In this document: piece after piece, positions 47,555 through 59,336 of the stretch
Layout of the letters: each line of letters starts with the position of its first letter
Position numbering within the stretch: the stretch's first letter is position 1
The notes under the pieces: generated by a model
Told to the model about the DNA's origin: nothing
The model's input: only the letters and a program-made list of their open reading frames with translations
The model's database searches: none
From: Erpetoichthys calabaricus
Lineage: Eukaryota > Chordata > Cladistia > Polypteriformes > Polypteridae
DNA length: 64,000 nucleotides
Assembly: GCF_900747795.2 (NCBI RefSeq)
Contig: NC_041394.2
Location: 339,464,501 to 339,528,500 of the forward strand
Direction of reading: 5' to 3'
Translations under genes and position numbers: made by a program

Positions 47555-47963
47555 ATGGACGTGAAAGAGAAGATATGTGAGGGTAACGCAAATTTAACGG
47601 AGGAAAGAACTCTAAATATTAAGGAGGAGGACTGTGATTGGGAGTTTGTCCACCCTAAACAGGAGAGTCTGAGCATTAAGGAGGAGGATTGTGAACTGGG
47701 GTCAGTGAGTATTAAACAAGAGGCTGAAGAAAAGTGTGTCAGCATTGTGGTGCACAAACTTGGAAGTGTGCAGAGTGTTAAGGAAGGTGACCTTCATTAT
47801 GAACATCAGGATGGAGCAGTGACTGAGTTTGCCCCTTCATCTCCCGAATCTTCTGTCAATGTAAAGTCTGAATCATTACAGCCTGACACAAAGAGGATTG
47901 AGGAAGCTTCATCTCCTAGAACTCTGGAAGGTCAACCACCACCAAAGAAGAAGTCTAAAAAAA
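47555..47963 (+). CDS. Zinc-finger protein leader exon (gene B, first coding exon)
   Basis: N-terminal exon of the gene B zinc-finger protein, paralogous to the leader of gene A. The acceptor TTCCTTCCACAG ends at 47515 and the ATG at 47555 directly follows an in-frame TAG, which fixes the start. The exon ends at 47963 before GTAAGTGA in phase 1, and joins the finger exon at 58384 across a 10.4 kb intron; the joined frame is 1362 nt (453 residues). The leader is acidic with IKEE (22-25), IKEE (41-44), IKQE (53-56) and VKSE (103-106), all SUMO-acceptor-like. The spacing 19 then 12 is identical to gene A. It closes with a basic PPPKKKSKK stretch that could serve nuclear import. Nuclear repressor activity is inferred. 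No KRAB, SCAN or BTB domain. Confidence 0.9.
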
Positions 47964-48546
47964 GTAAGTGAAAAGTAAAAGTTGGTGTCATTTTTAGGAT
48001 TGGGGGTTTATGAGCCTCAAAGGGCAGTCTTGTACTTGGAAACATAGTGAAGTTGCTGTGATTTCTTGTGGTTTTTAATGTAGTTTGGAAGTTCCTCTAT
48101 GGCGTTATAAGGTTTAGCAACTTACTGTTGTTGCATTATAGTTGTAAAATTATGCAAACGCTCTAAGCCTGTCCTCAGTAAAAAAAAGAAAAGTGCTATA
48201 CAAAAGTACATTTGCAACAAAAGGTTGTAAACTCTTTGGAATTCCCAGGATTTATGCATAAATTCCTCTTAACAATGTGTTGGATCTTCAGTCAACCCTT
48301 TTGGCCTTGACATCTTATTACTAGTACATAAATAGGTAGCCATTTTTGTAAAGCACAGGTATGTTTGCAGCCATTGGAACCGGGAGTGCTACTATTAGTG
48401 CAGACTGGAGAGACTGGCATACAGTCCGCGAAACACGGAAGTGAAAATGGACGCTTCTGGACTGTGCGCACCACATAGTAAGTAGCTTCACTTTCAATTT
48501 TATTTCCTCAGGAAGACTAAAGTATTTGTCAGCTATTGTATAATAA

Positions 48547-48669
48547 ATCCATAAATTATCCAACCAGCTATATCCTAACTACAGGTTCACGGGGGTCTGC
48601 TGGAGCCAATCCCAGCCAACACTGGGCACAAGGCAGGAAACAAATCCTGAGCAGGGCGCCAGCCCACTG
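48547..48669 (-). mobile_element. Truncated SINE with perfect 17-bp TSD
   Basis: Only the 3' part is present (TATATCCTAACTACAGG to GGGCGCCAGCCCACTG). CAGCTATTGTATAATAA is repeated exactly at 48530-48546 and 48670-48686. The exact duplication marks this as one of the youngest insertions in the window. Confidence 0.9.
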
Positions 48670-48762
48670 CAGCTATTGTATAATAATAGTGATATTTTTT
48701 TGTTTTTTTAATTTTTGAGCTTCCTAAACACCCCAAAGGTAGAATTCCTCACAAAATAATTT

Positions 48763-48862
48763 GTGCCTGAAGAAGGGGCCTGAATTGCCTTGAAAGCTTG
48801 AATATTGTAATCTTTTTAGTTAGCCAATAAAAGGTGTCATTTTGCTGGACTTCTCACTACTC
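48763..48862 (+). mobile_element. Penelope 3' tail fragment
   Basis: CCTGAAGAAGGGGCCTGAAT followed by TTAGTTAGCCAATAAAAGGTG matches the tail at 30320-30405. It is a truncated copy without coding sequence. Confidence 0.8.
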
Positions 48863-49058
48863 CCATAAAAACAGAAAATCCAGGGCTGAAAGGGTTAAAT
48901 TCCAAAATCAGGAACTTAACAGGGACACAGTAGACTTAAACTAATAACACACAAACAGTTAGATGACTTCTCAGGCCTGAACACATTGTTGAAACTTTCA
49001 TAATCCAGTCTGTGACCTCCCGTCTTTAGTAACTGGTTGACCCGTCTTTAGCTTAAAT

Positions 49059-51637
49059 CAGGGGTCGCCAAGTCCAGTCCTGGGGCCTCATGTATAAACT
49101 TTGCGTATGCACAGAAATGTTGCATACTCACGTTTCCACGCTCAAATCGCGATGTATAAAACCTAAACTTGGCGTAAAGCCACGCACATTTCCACGGTAC
49201 CTCATACCCTGGCGTACACAATTTCTCCGCTCGATTTTGCAGACTGGCGGCACCCAGCGTCAAAGCAATGCTACTGTTCCTGTGTGGTCACCCTTTCTTT
49301 CTTAGACCCACATTCCTGACGCGGCTTTATAAATACACTGAAACTAACTGCATATTGTTTATTAGTGTAATGCATCTGATTGTAATTAACTTGCAGCAAT
49401 ATAATGGTCCAGGGAATAGCCATAGAATTCCATAACTGCTTTAGCGTTGTTACTGTGAATGTATCTTCTTCTTCTTTCAGCTGCTCCCGTTAAGGGTTGC
49501 CACAACAGTTCATCTTTTTCCATATTACTCTCACTGCACCACTCGGAGTATTTATATCACTGTATCTGAGTGGGAAATCACAGCAGCAGCTAATTGGAAT
49601 TATCGGTATACAGCATGAAGCAGATGCTGCCTCAGCCACGGCAAAACGTTTCAGAGCCTTTCCTGTACGGACTTTGCGGTTTAGAAAAAGTTTCATCCCA
49701 AGAACTATAAACGCACTCAATCAGTCCATCAAGTGCTCCTTGTAGAACTGTTTATACTTATAAGTACAATTATCTCACTGTAAACTTGCAGTACAGTTAT
49801 AATATTGCACAACCTGCGCCACTTTATAAAGCGCGTATTTACATATGATGACGATATCATTTTTAAGATGAAATGCAGCAAAATAAGTTGATTATACAGA
49901 TAAAACTTTAACTTCATTTAAATAATCTGTATTGTTAATAATTAAACATGTGAGGACACGGTGCCGCAGTGCTAGCTAGTTCACAGATTGTTCCTGCATT
50001 GCGTTGTATTCTTGCTGGTGCTGACGCGAAACTGGAAGGATAGATGGATAGAATAATTAAACATCTACTACGAAGATATTTCAATGTTCCTTAAGAGTTT
50101 TGAAGAATCGGCATTCTAAGCTTACAGATGGCTTCACGTCTATTACAGAGCTGATTGTGTGGCGATTGGGTATTTGTAGAAAGAAAAAGAGTGAGCCCGT
50201 TTAAGAAGTAGGTAGTGATTCACACACAGAGCACATAGAAGATCAAATACAGAACAAAGCATTTAACATGCTACTTTAGTTACAATGGAATTTGAGAAAC
50301 TAGTAAACGATTTTAAGATAAAGTTTATGATGTTCTACTTTAATGGCAAAATAAACTACATGATTAAAGTGGAAATTTCGAGATTAAAGTTGACATTTCG
50401 TGCTTTTTTTCCCCACTGTGTGCCTATTTTTTGTCTGTACCCTAATAAGCTTTCATATGACACTCAGACGGTGGGCTACGACTCGCCTTTTCACAGCGAC
50501 TTTGATATGTGACTTTTTTTATTTCGGGCACTGTGCGACTTTGTGAACTTGAGCTTTCGAGTTTCTCCGACACTCTATGTCACTCGATCAGCTTCCTTTT
50601 GTTGATTATACCACTGTTTAAACTAACAGTACGTTTTTCCTTTGCCTCCACTTGATATTCGCTGAAATTCTTATATTTTCCCCCGTGCTTTTCCCATTGT
50701 CTTTTCACAGAACGCTATTTATATTGATTTGCATATTCAAAGAGGCGTAATTCTGGGAGGAGTTGGGGCCGGACAGAAGGCGCATGCACGTGTGTTACTT
50801 TTCACGCTGATCGGGATTTATGTAGCGGAAGAACGTGGAAGTTTGCGTACGTACAGATTCCTGCATCTGGATTTTTCTGTGCATACGCACATTCCCGCTT
50901 TTGTGCTTACGCCATGTTATAGTGTGAGTTCTACGCACGGCGTTATACATGAGGCCCCTGGAGAACCACCGTGGCTGTAGGTTTTCATTTTAACCCTTTT
51001 TTTAAAATGATTTCTCTGTTTGTGCTGCTAATTAGCTTCTTGTGAATTCATTTTAATTGAGTTGCTTTTTTAAGATTTCTTCATTGTTCCTCTGAATTGC
51101 TTCATTTCTTTCCTTAAGTGGCACCCAAACAGAAATGAAATGTGAAGTGAGGGAGCCAACAAAAGACCAGCTAAGTCAGGGCCTCAAACTCCCAACCAAT
51201 TTCACTCCAACCAGCTGCTTAATGAGGTGCAGATTCTTGTTGTTAATTAAACCCATTCTTTAATTTTGTGGTTTGTTGCTGCTCATGTGGTGCATTAGCA
51301 GACATTTCTGAAATTGTTGATTTTCTCTTTTCTAAGACCACTGGTCAAATGTTTTGAGGACCTGAGCAGATCAACATTCCTGAGACCTTCATCGTTCTTT
51401 ATTTTTAGATATTGTATGATGGACACCAGTTGTTTTAGCTCATTTTGTATCTCATTATTGTTTGGCTGCTAATTAAGGAAAAAAACAATTAAGGGGTCTG
51501 AGTCTTCAAAACAAATCAATTAAAATTAGTTCAAAAGAAGTTAATTAGCCACACAAAAAGGTCACTCATTAAGAAAAGAGTTAGAATGAAAACCCGCAGC
51601 CACGGTGGTCCTCCAGGACTGGAGTTGGGGACCCCTG
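49059..51637. mobile_element. hAT-like MITE, copy 2, interrupted by a Harbinger-like element
   Basis: Ends CAGGGGTCGCCAAGTCCAG and, inverted, CTGGAGTTGGGGACCCCTG. The flanks GCTTAAAT (49051-49058) and TGTTAAAT (51638-51645) agree at six of eight positions. Inner sequence from 50958 on matches copy 1 (GCTAATTAGCTTCTTGTGAA, GACACCAGTTGTTTTAGCTC). Confidence 0.82.
49083..50957. mobile_element. PIF/Harbinger-like non-autonomous element with captured repeats
   Basis: Exact inverted ends GGGCCTCATGTATAA and TTATACATGAGGCCC, with CTG duplicated at 49080-49082 and 50958-50960. A 3-bp duplication of this form fits PIF/Harbinger. Removing it restores the hAT MITE sequence AGTCCTGGAG. It holds an RTE tail in reverse (49466-49530), a LINE ORF end (FRAFPVRTLRFRKSF) and a short SINE-like piece, but no transposase. 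Confidence 0.82.
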
Positions 51638-51649
51638 TGTTAAATGACA

Positions 51650-52547
51650 TTTCCTGTAACTGCTGCTCAGCCTTGAAAGTTTACCCCATTCCTTCTTTCC
51701 AAACTTTTTCAGTTCCTTGATATCTCTGGGATTCCTTAAATGATCGTCTGTGCTCAGGTCAGGCCATGGCCTCGAGCTCTGGATTCTGATTGGCCATTCC
51801 AGAATACCAGTTTCCTTCTGCTTAAGCCGTTTTCTTGTTGATTTCTTCCTTTGTTTCAATGAATTATCTTGTTTTATCATCCAACTTCTTTTAACCTTGT
51901 GGAAGTAACCTCCGAGGAAGACAGGAATAGTTAAATCAATCGGCTTTTTATTCAGTCATAGATTAGTACGTGGATTCATGCATTGCAAGGCAGAAGAGCA
52001 CAGTTTTCTGTTTTTTCTCAGGTTTATATTTTTTCCTCCCCTTACTTATCAATAAGCTTAATATCGTTTATCTAAGCATTACATCTTATATTGTGCAAAT
52101 TGGCGAACCGTTTGTTTTGTGTATGTAGCAGAAGAGGTCCTAAAGAAGTAAAGGTCTTCTTTCCTGTTCTTAACAGATGCGTTCCTAAAGAGGAAGTTGT
52201 CCTCGGTCAGCTTACTACACCCTGTCTTATGACAGACGCCTGTATGAATAACCTGCCATTAGAGCAAAACGGCTTTGCCAGCTTTTAACCCTTAGTAGCT
52301 TGCAAGCAGTTAATTTTTCTTTCACAGCCTCCTTATAGCGTTGCATTTTATTCCAAAAAAAAAAAATGTAAAAACCGTTGCATTTTTTTTTTTTTTGGCA
52401 TGAAAAATTTCATTTTTGTTAAATCTCAAAAGTATAATAATGATACAAATAATAATAGTAATGATAAATAAAAATAATATGAAATTAACAATAATAAGAG
52501 TAATGATAATACTACTAATGATGCCAAAACAGTATATATTGTGGAAG
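51650..52547. other. No gene recognised
   Basis: AT-rich intronic sequence with two poly(A)/poly(T) runs near 52354 and 52386. Nothing else recognised. Confidence 0.35.
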
Positions 52548-52650
52548 ATTGTGGGTTCGCTTCCTGGTTCCTCCCTGTGTGGATAGCGCTTTGAGTATTG
52601 AGAAAAGCGCTATATAAATGTAATGAATTATTTTATTATTATTATATTAT
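52548..52650 (+). mobile_element. Truncated SINE with L2-like tail
   Basis: GGGTTCGCTTCCTGG (B-box side), then GAGTATTGAGAAAAGCGC, TATATAAATG and an (ATT)n run; same tail as the SINE at 31648. Confidence 0.75.
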
Positions 52651-53353
52651 CTCAAAATGAGTGCTTTGTGGTAAATCTTAAAGCGCAGTTAAAGACACAG
52701 TGCAACTCACAGTCGGGACATTAATAGCGTGTTTCTTATTGGGTTTTCTTTTCAGATCTATCAGTTTTTGAACAGCACACTGCACAGAGTAAGATTTCAT
52801 TTTCTTTTTCTGTTGGAGGTATATAATCAATAAAATGTCATCTACTAATAAGACACTCTGGATTGATCTGCGATGTGCCGGGTCGACCGTGTCTGTTTAG
52901 TGGTAGTGTGGCCGGAGGATGTGCAGCAGTGATTTGTTCTACAAGCTGGCATGTAAACTTTGCATGAGATTCAGTTTCGCCAGCTTCTTGTTTTTATAAG
53001 ACTAATGCATTCCAAATGCACTGTTCCACCAGATGATGAAATATCTTTTTGTAGTATTTCTTTTGTTGCCTCCACATAATTAGATAGAAAGTCCATTCTT
53101 GATCCTCACGATCTCCGCCGCCCATTGTGGTATTTTAGTCGAGCACAGCACAAGGCCTTGTATCCTGCTTGTCGCCTTTGCCTGTACATTGACTGCAGCC
53201 CCATTATGTACGGTTCTAAGACGACAAACATCTTTCTTGTCTTTTCATTTCAGCGTTTGCACTTTATCCTTTTTCCAAGCTACTAGCGCACCTCACTGAA
53301 ATTTAGCTCGGCTATAGTCTTCAGGCCTTCCATGACGCCCTGCTCCATGTGCG

Positions 53354-53990
53354 TCAGTCTTTCACTAGAGCTATTTGACATCTGGCTGCAAGAAATATAA
53401 ACATTGTCCATAGTCTCACACTAACCTGATCCAGCAAAGCATCTATCAAAGTCAGCACTGATAACGTAGCAAAGCTGTACTGATTGTATTTCAGATCAAA
53501 CGTTGTTCCTTTCCCTGTGTACAGAACAAAATTACAAATGTATCCCGTTTTACATTCACAAAGCTTGTAAAGCTTTATGCCAAATTTTGCACTTTTTGAC
53601 TCGATGTACTGTATCCATGACAGTCTGCCCTTATAAGCCACGAGACTTTCATCAATGCCGACCTCGCAGTCTGGAATGTGAATGCTCTGAAATTTTACTA
53701 CAATCGCCTGGTATATCCCCCATATTTTCTTCATTTTGGGGGCTGGATGGGTATTCTCATCAAAGTCTTCATTGTTGGTAAAGTGCAGATATTTCATAAT
53801 TAGTGAAAACCTACCCTCAGACGGAACTTCTCCAATGAACGGCAGCACTGGTAGCACTTTTACAGCCCGAGTGATTGTCACTTCTAATGCTTACAAAAGA
53901 CGCATCTGTACACTTGCCCGTATGACACTCGGGACTAACACTTTTAGCGCAGTTTTCGCAGCCTGATATTCTCCTATCAGATTTTGTTTT
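53354..53990 (-). mobile_element. piggyBac transposase relic
   Basis: A 175-codon minus-strand frame encodes the catalytic core of a piggyBac (DDE_Tnp_1_7) transposase: YLHFTNNEDFDEN, then the first catalytic Asp in VGIDESLVAYKGRLSW, IESKSAKFGIKLYKLCE, and TGYICNFVLYTGKG. The next conserved block (MDNVY, expected DNFYTS) is in another frame after a frameshift near 53405. No TTAA-bounded ends were found. It is not the same subfamily as the piggyBac at 26.3 kb. Confidence 0.82.
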
Positions 53991-54320
53991 GTTTTAATGA
54001 TAATTTTTTAAATTTTTCTCATGTTGATAGCAACCTGTCCAAGACCTGAAAATGAAAGGTAGTCCTATCCAATGATGCTAACCACACTTTGAAGTATTGG
54101 CATTGGTGTGCAGTGCTGTTTTTACCTATAAATCATCGGGAAATGGCAACACCAACATGTTGAAAAAGAGGTGAAAGACTGTCAAAAGACTCTCGCACCA
54201 GGCAGGATCTTCATTAGTTTAACCTAAATATAGACCCCACCCCAGGCAGCCTGACCCCAAACTCCGCAGGCAGTCTTTGGCCTGCACAGGCTCAGAACAT
54301 GATGCTGGCTTGGGTCTGTA

Positions 54321-54529
54321 TTGAAGGAGTGACACTTCATAGGAGTGACATAACAAAGGAGTTACATTTTATTGGACCACACACAATTGAAAGTACGCTT
54401 GCCAAAAAAATCGTTGTCACCTCACCTACCACTTGGATGGTTGGTTGGATGGTTGTCACTCCTTTGAAATTTATATCTGAGGTTTTACTCTTTTGTTATG
54501 TCACTCCTATAACATGTCACTCCTTTGAA
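54321..54529. mobile_element. Palindromic MITE built on GGAGTGACA repeats
   Basis: Inverted ends TTGAAGGAGTGACA and TGTCACTCCTTTGAA with TA at 54319-54320 and 54530-54531. Within each end the motif GGAGTGACA occurs twice, followed by TAACAAAGGAGT on the left and its complement on the right. It is 209 bp long, non-coding. Class probably Tc1/mariner-superfamily by TA target; family not recognised. Confidence 0.7.
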
Positions 54530-55811
54530 TAGGACCGGCTGGCTTAGATATTCACAATAAAGCTGTCGTCAAACATCGATAAACCTCTGAAGAACATCCT
54601 CCCCAGCCTCCAATATAAAGGCCCCACCTCTTAGGGTTCCACAGAGGTATTTACATAATTTTAAAAATGCTGGATAATTAATAAGCAACACAATATAAGC
54701 AAGAATCACGAAATTACATAAATTATAAACAGGGAAATAATGGACAACATAAAAAGTCAACTAATGTTTGAAAAATAACAAAAGCACTACATAAGAAAAG
54801 AATCAACCTGAGCAAAACCGTAACACAAACACGGTGTTTCACATTCTTTTCTCATTTGTCCCATGAACATTGTCTTTGATGAGCAGCCAAATGGTCTTTT
54901 ACAAATTTCAGATGTGCAGCGTTGTTTCGTTTAGAAAGCATTGATGTCCTTGGTGGTGGTCTTCCAAATACCATTTGTGCATTTTCCTTCCAGTGGATAG
55001 TTAAGACAAACGTTTAAGAGATTTCTGCAGGTCACCTTCACCCTTGCTGTGATCTTTGCAGGATGTCCACTCCGGTACTAAATTTTCTTGACTTGTTGAC
55101 AGTTTGTCTTCCTATGTCCTTTCAAAATGTTTTTGTCAGATTTTCCAATTTTAAGCATTTCTCCCTTTCTTCTAAGGTGCTCTCGACAACCTTTAAGGAG
55201 TATCTTGTTGAGTTATTTAGCCATTAGCTAAACCAACAAACTTGATGGATTGATGAATGGTCTCTTCTCCTTTGTCAAATTTTTTGTTCTATATGTTCAT
55301 GAACTGATCGTTTATTAAGAAGAAATCACTTTGTGGGCAACACCCACTTTTTCTGTGCATTTTTATTGGGCGAGGTGCCTCAAGGCCACACCTTCAGTTT
55401 AATGTCATTGGTTGCACACCTGGCAAGAGTGGACCGTCAATGTTTAAATGACATGTTCAGCATTGTGTTTTATGATTTTAAATCGATTGTGTTATTGTAG
55501 CATTGCTAAAGGTCAGACCACATTATCAGGAAAAATTTCTGCCGAGATCCAGGGAATTCCAAAGGGATCACAGTGTAATGGACTAAAAAACCCAACTAAG
55601 ATTCTCACTGCCTTTGATGGTGATTTATTTATTTTTTCGGTGGAGATCACAGGAACTCACCCAGCCTTGGGCCGACTCACACACACACACACACAATCCC
55701 TCACAGAGATAAAACAGCAACCAGTAATAAAAGAGAAATAGAAGACCGTATTAAACAATAATACACGAAATATAACTAGACACACTACAATGATCCTACC
55801 CCAGTATCCAG

Positions 55812-55930
55812 TGATGCACATCCATCCATCCATCCATTTTCCAGCCCGCTGAATCCGAACACAGGGTCACGGGGGTCTGCTGGAGCCAATCCCAGCCAAC
55901 ACAGGGCACAAGGCAGGAACCAATCCCGGG
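55812..55930 (-). mobile_element. Truncated tRNA-derived SINE
   Basis: (CATC)n tail followed by CCGCTGAATCCGAACACAGG to GGAACCAATCCCGGG; the head is missing. Confidence 0.85.
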
Positions 55931-56570
55931 CCCCATAAAGGCTTGGGCCAGCCCTGTGCATGATCAGGCCATAACACTGCCTCCACTGGGTTTCACAGAA
56001 GATGTGGTATTGATCGAATCCTGAGCTATTTCTTCTCTTCTCCATACTCCTCTCTTTCCAACATTGTGGTATATATTGATCTTAGTTTCCTTTATCCAAA
56101 GAAAACTGTTCCAAAACTGGAAAGGCTTTTAAAAAAATGTTTTCTGGCAAAGTCTAATCTGTCCTTCCTATGCTTGAGGATTATCAGTGGTTTCAACCTT
56201 GTGGTAAACCCTCTGTCTTTACTTTCATGATGTCTTCCCTTGATTGTAGACTTTGGCAATGATAGATCTTACCTCCAAGAGAGCGTTCTTGGTTTGGCTA
56301 AATGTTGTGAATTTTTTGTCCACAAGGGGAAGGGCACACTTGTCTTCCATGGTTCACCAGTCATTCTGTTTACGAATTTACCAAATGGTTGATCTGTCCA
56401 CTTCTGGTGTTTCTGCTCTCCCTCTCTGATGGGTTTGTTTTGTTTAAACCCTTTGAATTAATTATTTCTGTTTAAACCCTTTGAATTAATGCAGACAGCC
56501 TACACTTTGATCATGTAATCATTTCTTCATGTTAACTCTATTGTGGTGGAGTTTAGACTGCAGGTGTCAG

Positions 56571-56925
56571 AGTTAAAGATGCTAAGATTTGCACTGGGTG
56601 TGACGAGGATGGATAGGATTTGAAATGAGTACATTAGAGGGTCAGCTCAAGTAGGACGGTTGGGAGACAAAGTCAGAGAGGCGAGATTGCGTTGGTTTGG
56701 ACATGTGCAGAGGAGAGATGCTAGGTATATTGGGAGAAGGATGCTAAGGATAGAGCTACCAGGCAAGAGGAAAAAAGGAAGGCCTATGAGAAGGTTTATG
56801 GATGTGGTGAGAGAGGACATGCAGGTGATGGAGATGTAGAGGAGAGGAAAATATGGAAGAAGATGATATGCTGTGGCAACCCCTAACGGGAGCAGCCGAA
56901 AGAAGTAGTAGTAGTAGTAGTGGTA
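56571..56925 (+). mobile_element. RTE-type LINE 3' end
   Basis: Encodes the C-terminus 'RWFGHVQRRDARYIGRRML', 'KKGRPMRRFMDVVREDM' and ends GGCAACCCCTAACGGGAGCA then GCCGAAAGA with (AGT)n. The same tail occurs reversed at 49466-49530. Confidence 0.82.
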
Positions 56926-57079
56926 GTAGTGGTGGTGTTTAGAGTGAAAATTATGAAAATTATGTCACTGTCCAATTACCTATGGACCGAACTGTAATTT
57001 TGAATAATATTTTCAGTATAATGACAAAATACTGATCATTAATCTTGTCAGTTGTGCCTCTCGCATGTCATTTATTCAT

Positions 57080-58140
57080 TAGAACAACCTAGATAAGAAC
57101 AGGCCGTTCAGCCCAACAAAGCTTGCCAGTCATATCCACTTAATTCTTCTAAAATAACCTCAAGTTTTGCTTTAAAAGTCCCTAAAGTTCTACTGTTTAC
57201 TACACTAATGTGTCACTTATTCTGCGTGTCTGTGGTTCTCTGTGCAAAGAAAAGCTTCCTAATGTTTGTGCCTAATTTACCCTTAACATGTTTCCAACTT
57301 TGTCCACATGTTCTTGATGAACTCATTTTAAAATAAGTCTCGTTCCACTGGACTATTTCCCTTCATTATTTTAAACCCTTCAATCAGGTCACCTCTTAAT
57401 CTTCTTTTGCTTAAACTGTAAAAGCTCAGCTCTTTTAATCTTTCTTCATAATTCACCCCCTGTAGCCCTGAATCAGCCTAGTCGCTTTTCTCTGGACCTT
57501 TTCTAGTGCTGCTATGGTCTTTTTGTAGCCTGGAGACCCAAACTGCACACAGGACTCCAGATGAGGCCTCACCAGTGTGTTATAAAGCCTGAGCAGAACC
57601 TCCTGTGACTTGTACTCCACACATCAAGGCGCTATATAACCTGATATTCTTTTAGCCTTCTTAATGGCTTCTGAAAACTGTCTGCCTGTTGATAGCTTAG
57701 AGTTCACACTACGACTCCTAAATCCTTCTCGTAAGGTGGACTTTATAGTTTCAGACCTCCCATTGTGTATTTAAACCTAACATTTCTACTTCCTATGTGT
57801 AATAGTTTATATTTGCTGACCTTAAGTTTCATCTGCACAAATCTGCCCAAGCCTGTATGTTATCCAAGTCTTTCTGTAATGATATAAAGGATTCCAAATT
57901 ATCTGCTAATCTTGGTATCATCAGCAAACTTAACCAGCTTGTTATTTATACTCCTGTCCAAATCATGTATATATATTAAAATAGCAGCGGCCCTAGCACT
58001 GACTCCTGCTGGTCACCACTCTTAACATCGGTCAGTTCTGTTGACGTTCCTCACACCATCATCCTCTGCTTCCTGTGCCTGAGCCAGTTCTGCTCCCATC
58101 GACAAATATCATCCTGAACTCCCACTTCTTTCAGTTTACT
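57080..58140 (-). mobile_element. CR1-like LINE, 5'-truncated, copy 2
   Basis: Same family, orientation and extent as 945-2046 (for example GAACAGGCCGTTCAGCCCAA at the 3' end). More indels than copy 1, so no long frame remains. Lies just upstream of the gene B finger exon. Confidence 0.85.
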
Positions 58141-58383
58141 ATTTAAACATCTTGGCTCCTGTGATGATGCTATGTGGTTAGTAGTTATAATACAGAAAGT
58201 AAAATTAACAACTTGAGTGTATTTCAATTTGCATCTTATGTTTTATGATTGCTTATTCTAATCAAAGTTTGTTCACGAAGTTCACCATAATATATTTCAT
58301 GTTTTGACTTGATGTAAAATGAAGGAAATGGATTAAAAAATAAGCTTTTGTTTTTTTTTGTTTTTTTTTTAAATATTATACAG

Positions 58384-59336
58384 GAATCAAATGTCACTGC
58401 TGTTCTGAATGTGGTAAACAATTCTCTGACAAAAGTAAACTTCAAATCCACAAAAGAACTCACACAGGAGAGAAACCATATTGTTGTTCTGAATGTGGAA
58501 AACAGTTTTCACAAAGAAGCAATCTTCAGAGCCACAAAAGAATTCATAGAGAGAAGCCATTTTGCTGTTCAGAATGTGGCAAACAATTCTGTTACAAGAG
58601 TAGTCTTCAGACCCACAAAAAAATCCACACAGGAGAGAAGCAATATTGTTGCCCTGAATGTGGCAAACAATTCTTTCTTAAGAGTGGCCTTCAGAGCCAC
58701 AAAAGCATTCACACAGGAGAGAAGCCTTATTGTTGTAAAGAATGTGGCAAACACTTTTCAAAAAGAAGCCATCTTCAGAACCATCAAAGACTTCACACAG
58801 GAGAGAAGCCGTATTGCTGCTTTGAATGTGGTAAACGATTTTCTCACAGTACTACTCTTCAAGTACACATTAAAACTCACACGGGAGAGAAGCCGTTTTG
58901 CTGTTCTGAATGTGGCAAACAGTTTTCACAAAGAAACCATCTTCAGAGCCACAAAAGAATTCACACAGGAGAAAAGCCATATAGTTGTTCTGAATGTGGC
59001 AAGCAATTCTCTGACAGGAGTAGTCTTCGAAGCCACCAAAGAATTCGAACTGGAGGAAAGCCTGTTTGCTGTTCTGAATGTGGGAAACAATTCTGTCACA
59101 GGAGGACTTTTCAGATACACAGCAGAATTCACACAGGAGAGAAACCATATTGTGCTGAATGTGGCAAACAATTCTCTGACAGGAGTAGCTTGTGGAGGCA
59201 CACGAGAACTCACACTGAAGGGAAGTCATACTTATGTTCCGAATGCGGCAGACTATTTTCTCGTATAAGCAGTCTTAAGAAACACTCTGCAGTTCACAAT
59301 GGAGAAAGAGGAAGCGTCGAAGGAGTAAATTGTTAG
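58384..59336 (+). CDS. C2H2 zinc-finger protein, finger exon (gene B, last exon)
   Basis: Last exon of gene B, encoding eleven tandem C2H2 fingers and a short tail ending SVEGVNC before TAG (59334-59336). A pyrimidine tract and TATTATACAG (ending 58383) form the acceptor; phase 1 fits the donor at 47963. The frame has no early Met, so only splicing gives it a start. Contacts at helix -1/3/6: D/K/I, Q/N/S, Y/S/T, L/G/S, K/H/N, H/T/V, Q/H/S, D/S/S, H/T/I, D/S/R, R/S/K. Finger 8 has Arg for its last zinc-binding His (QRIRTGGKP), finger 10 lacks the residue before its first Cys (YCAEC), and the linker after finger 2 is one residue short (HREKP). It should bind DNA in the nucleus; the target is unknown. 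A different plus-strand frame is open over 58348-59268 but is a repeat artefact. Confidence 0.92.

Larger units (their letters stand above)
54860..57000 (-). mobile_element. Old DNA transposon relic, interrupted
   Basis: Low-similarity matches to a common fish DNA transposon whose minus-strand relic includes TCTGATGGGTTTGTTTTGTT (56427-56446) and an end near CCAATTACCTATGGACCGAA. It is interrupted by a SINE (55812-55930) and an RTE end (56571-56925). The reading frame is lost. Family and exact limits uncertain. Confidence 0.4.

Noticed and set aside
58348-59268. 306-codon plus-strand frame over the zinc-finger array
   Set aside because: It is the shifted frame of the finger repeats. The real frame has CX2C/HX3H fingers and fits the upstream donor in phase; the long open frame results from the repeat period.
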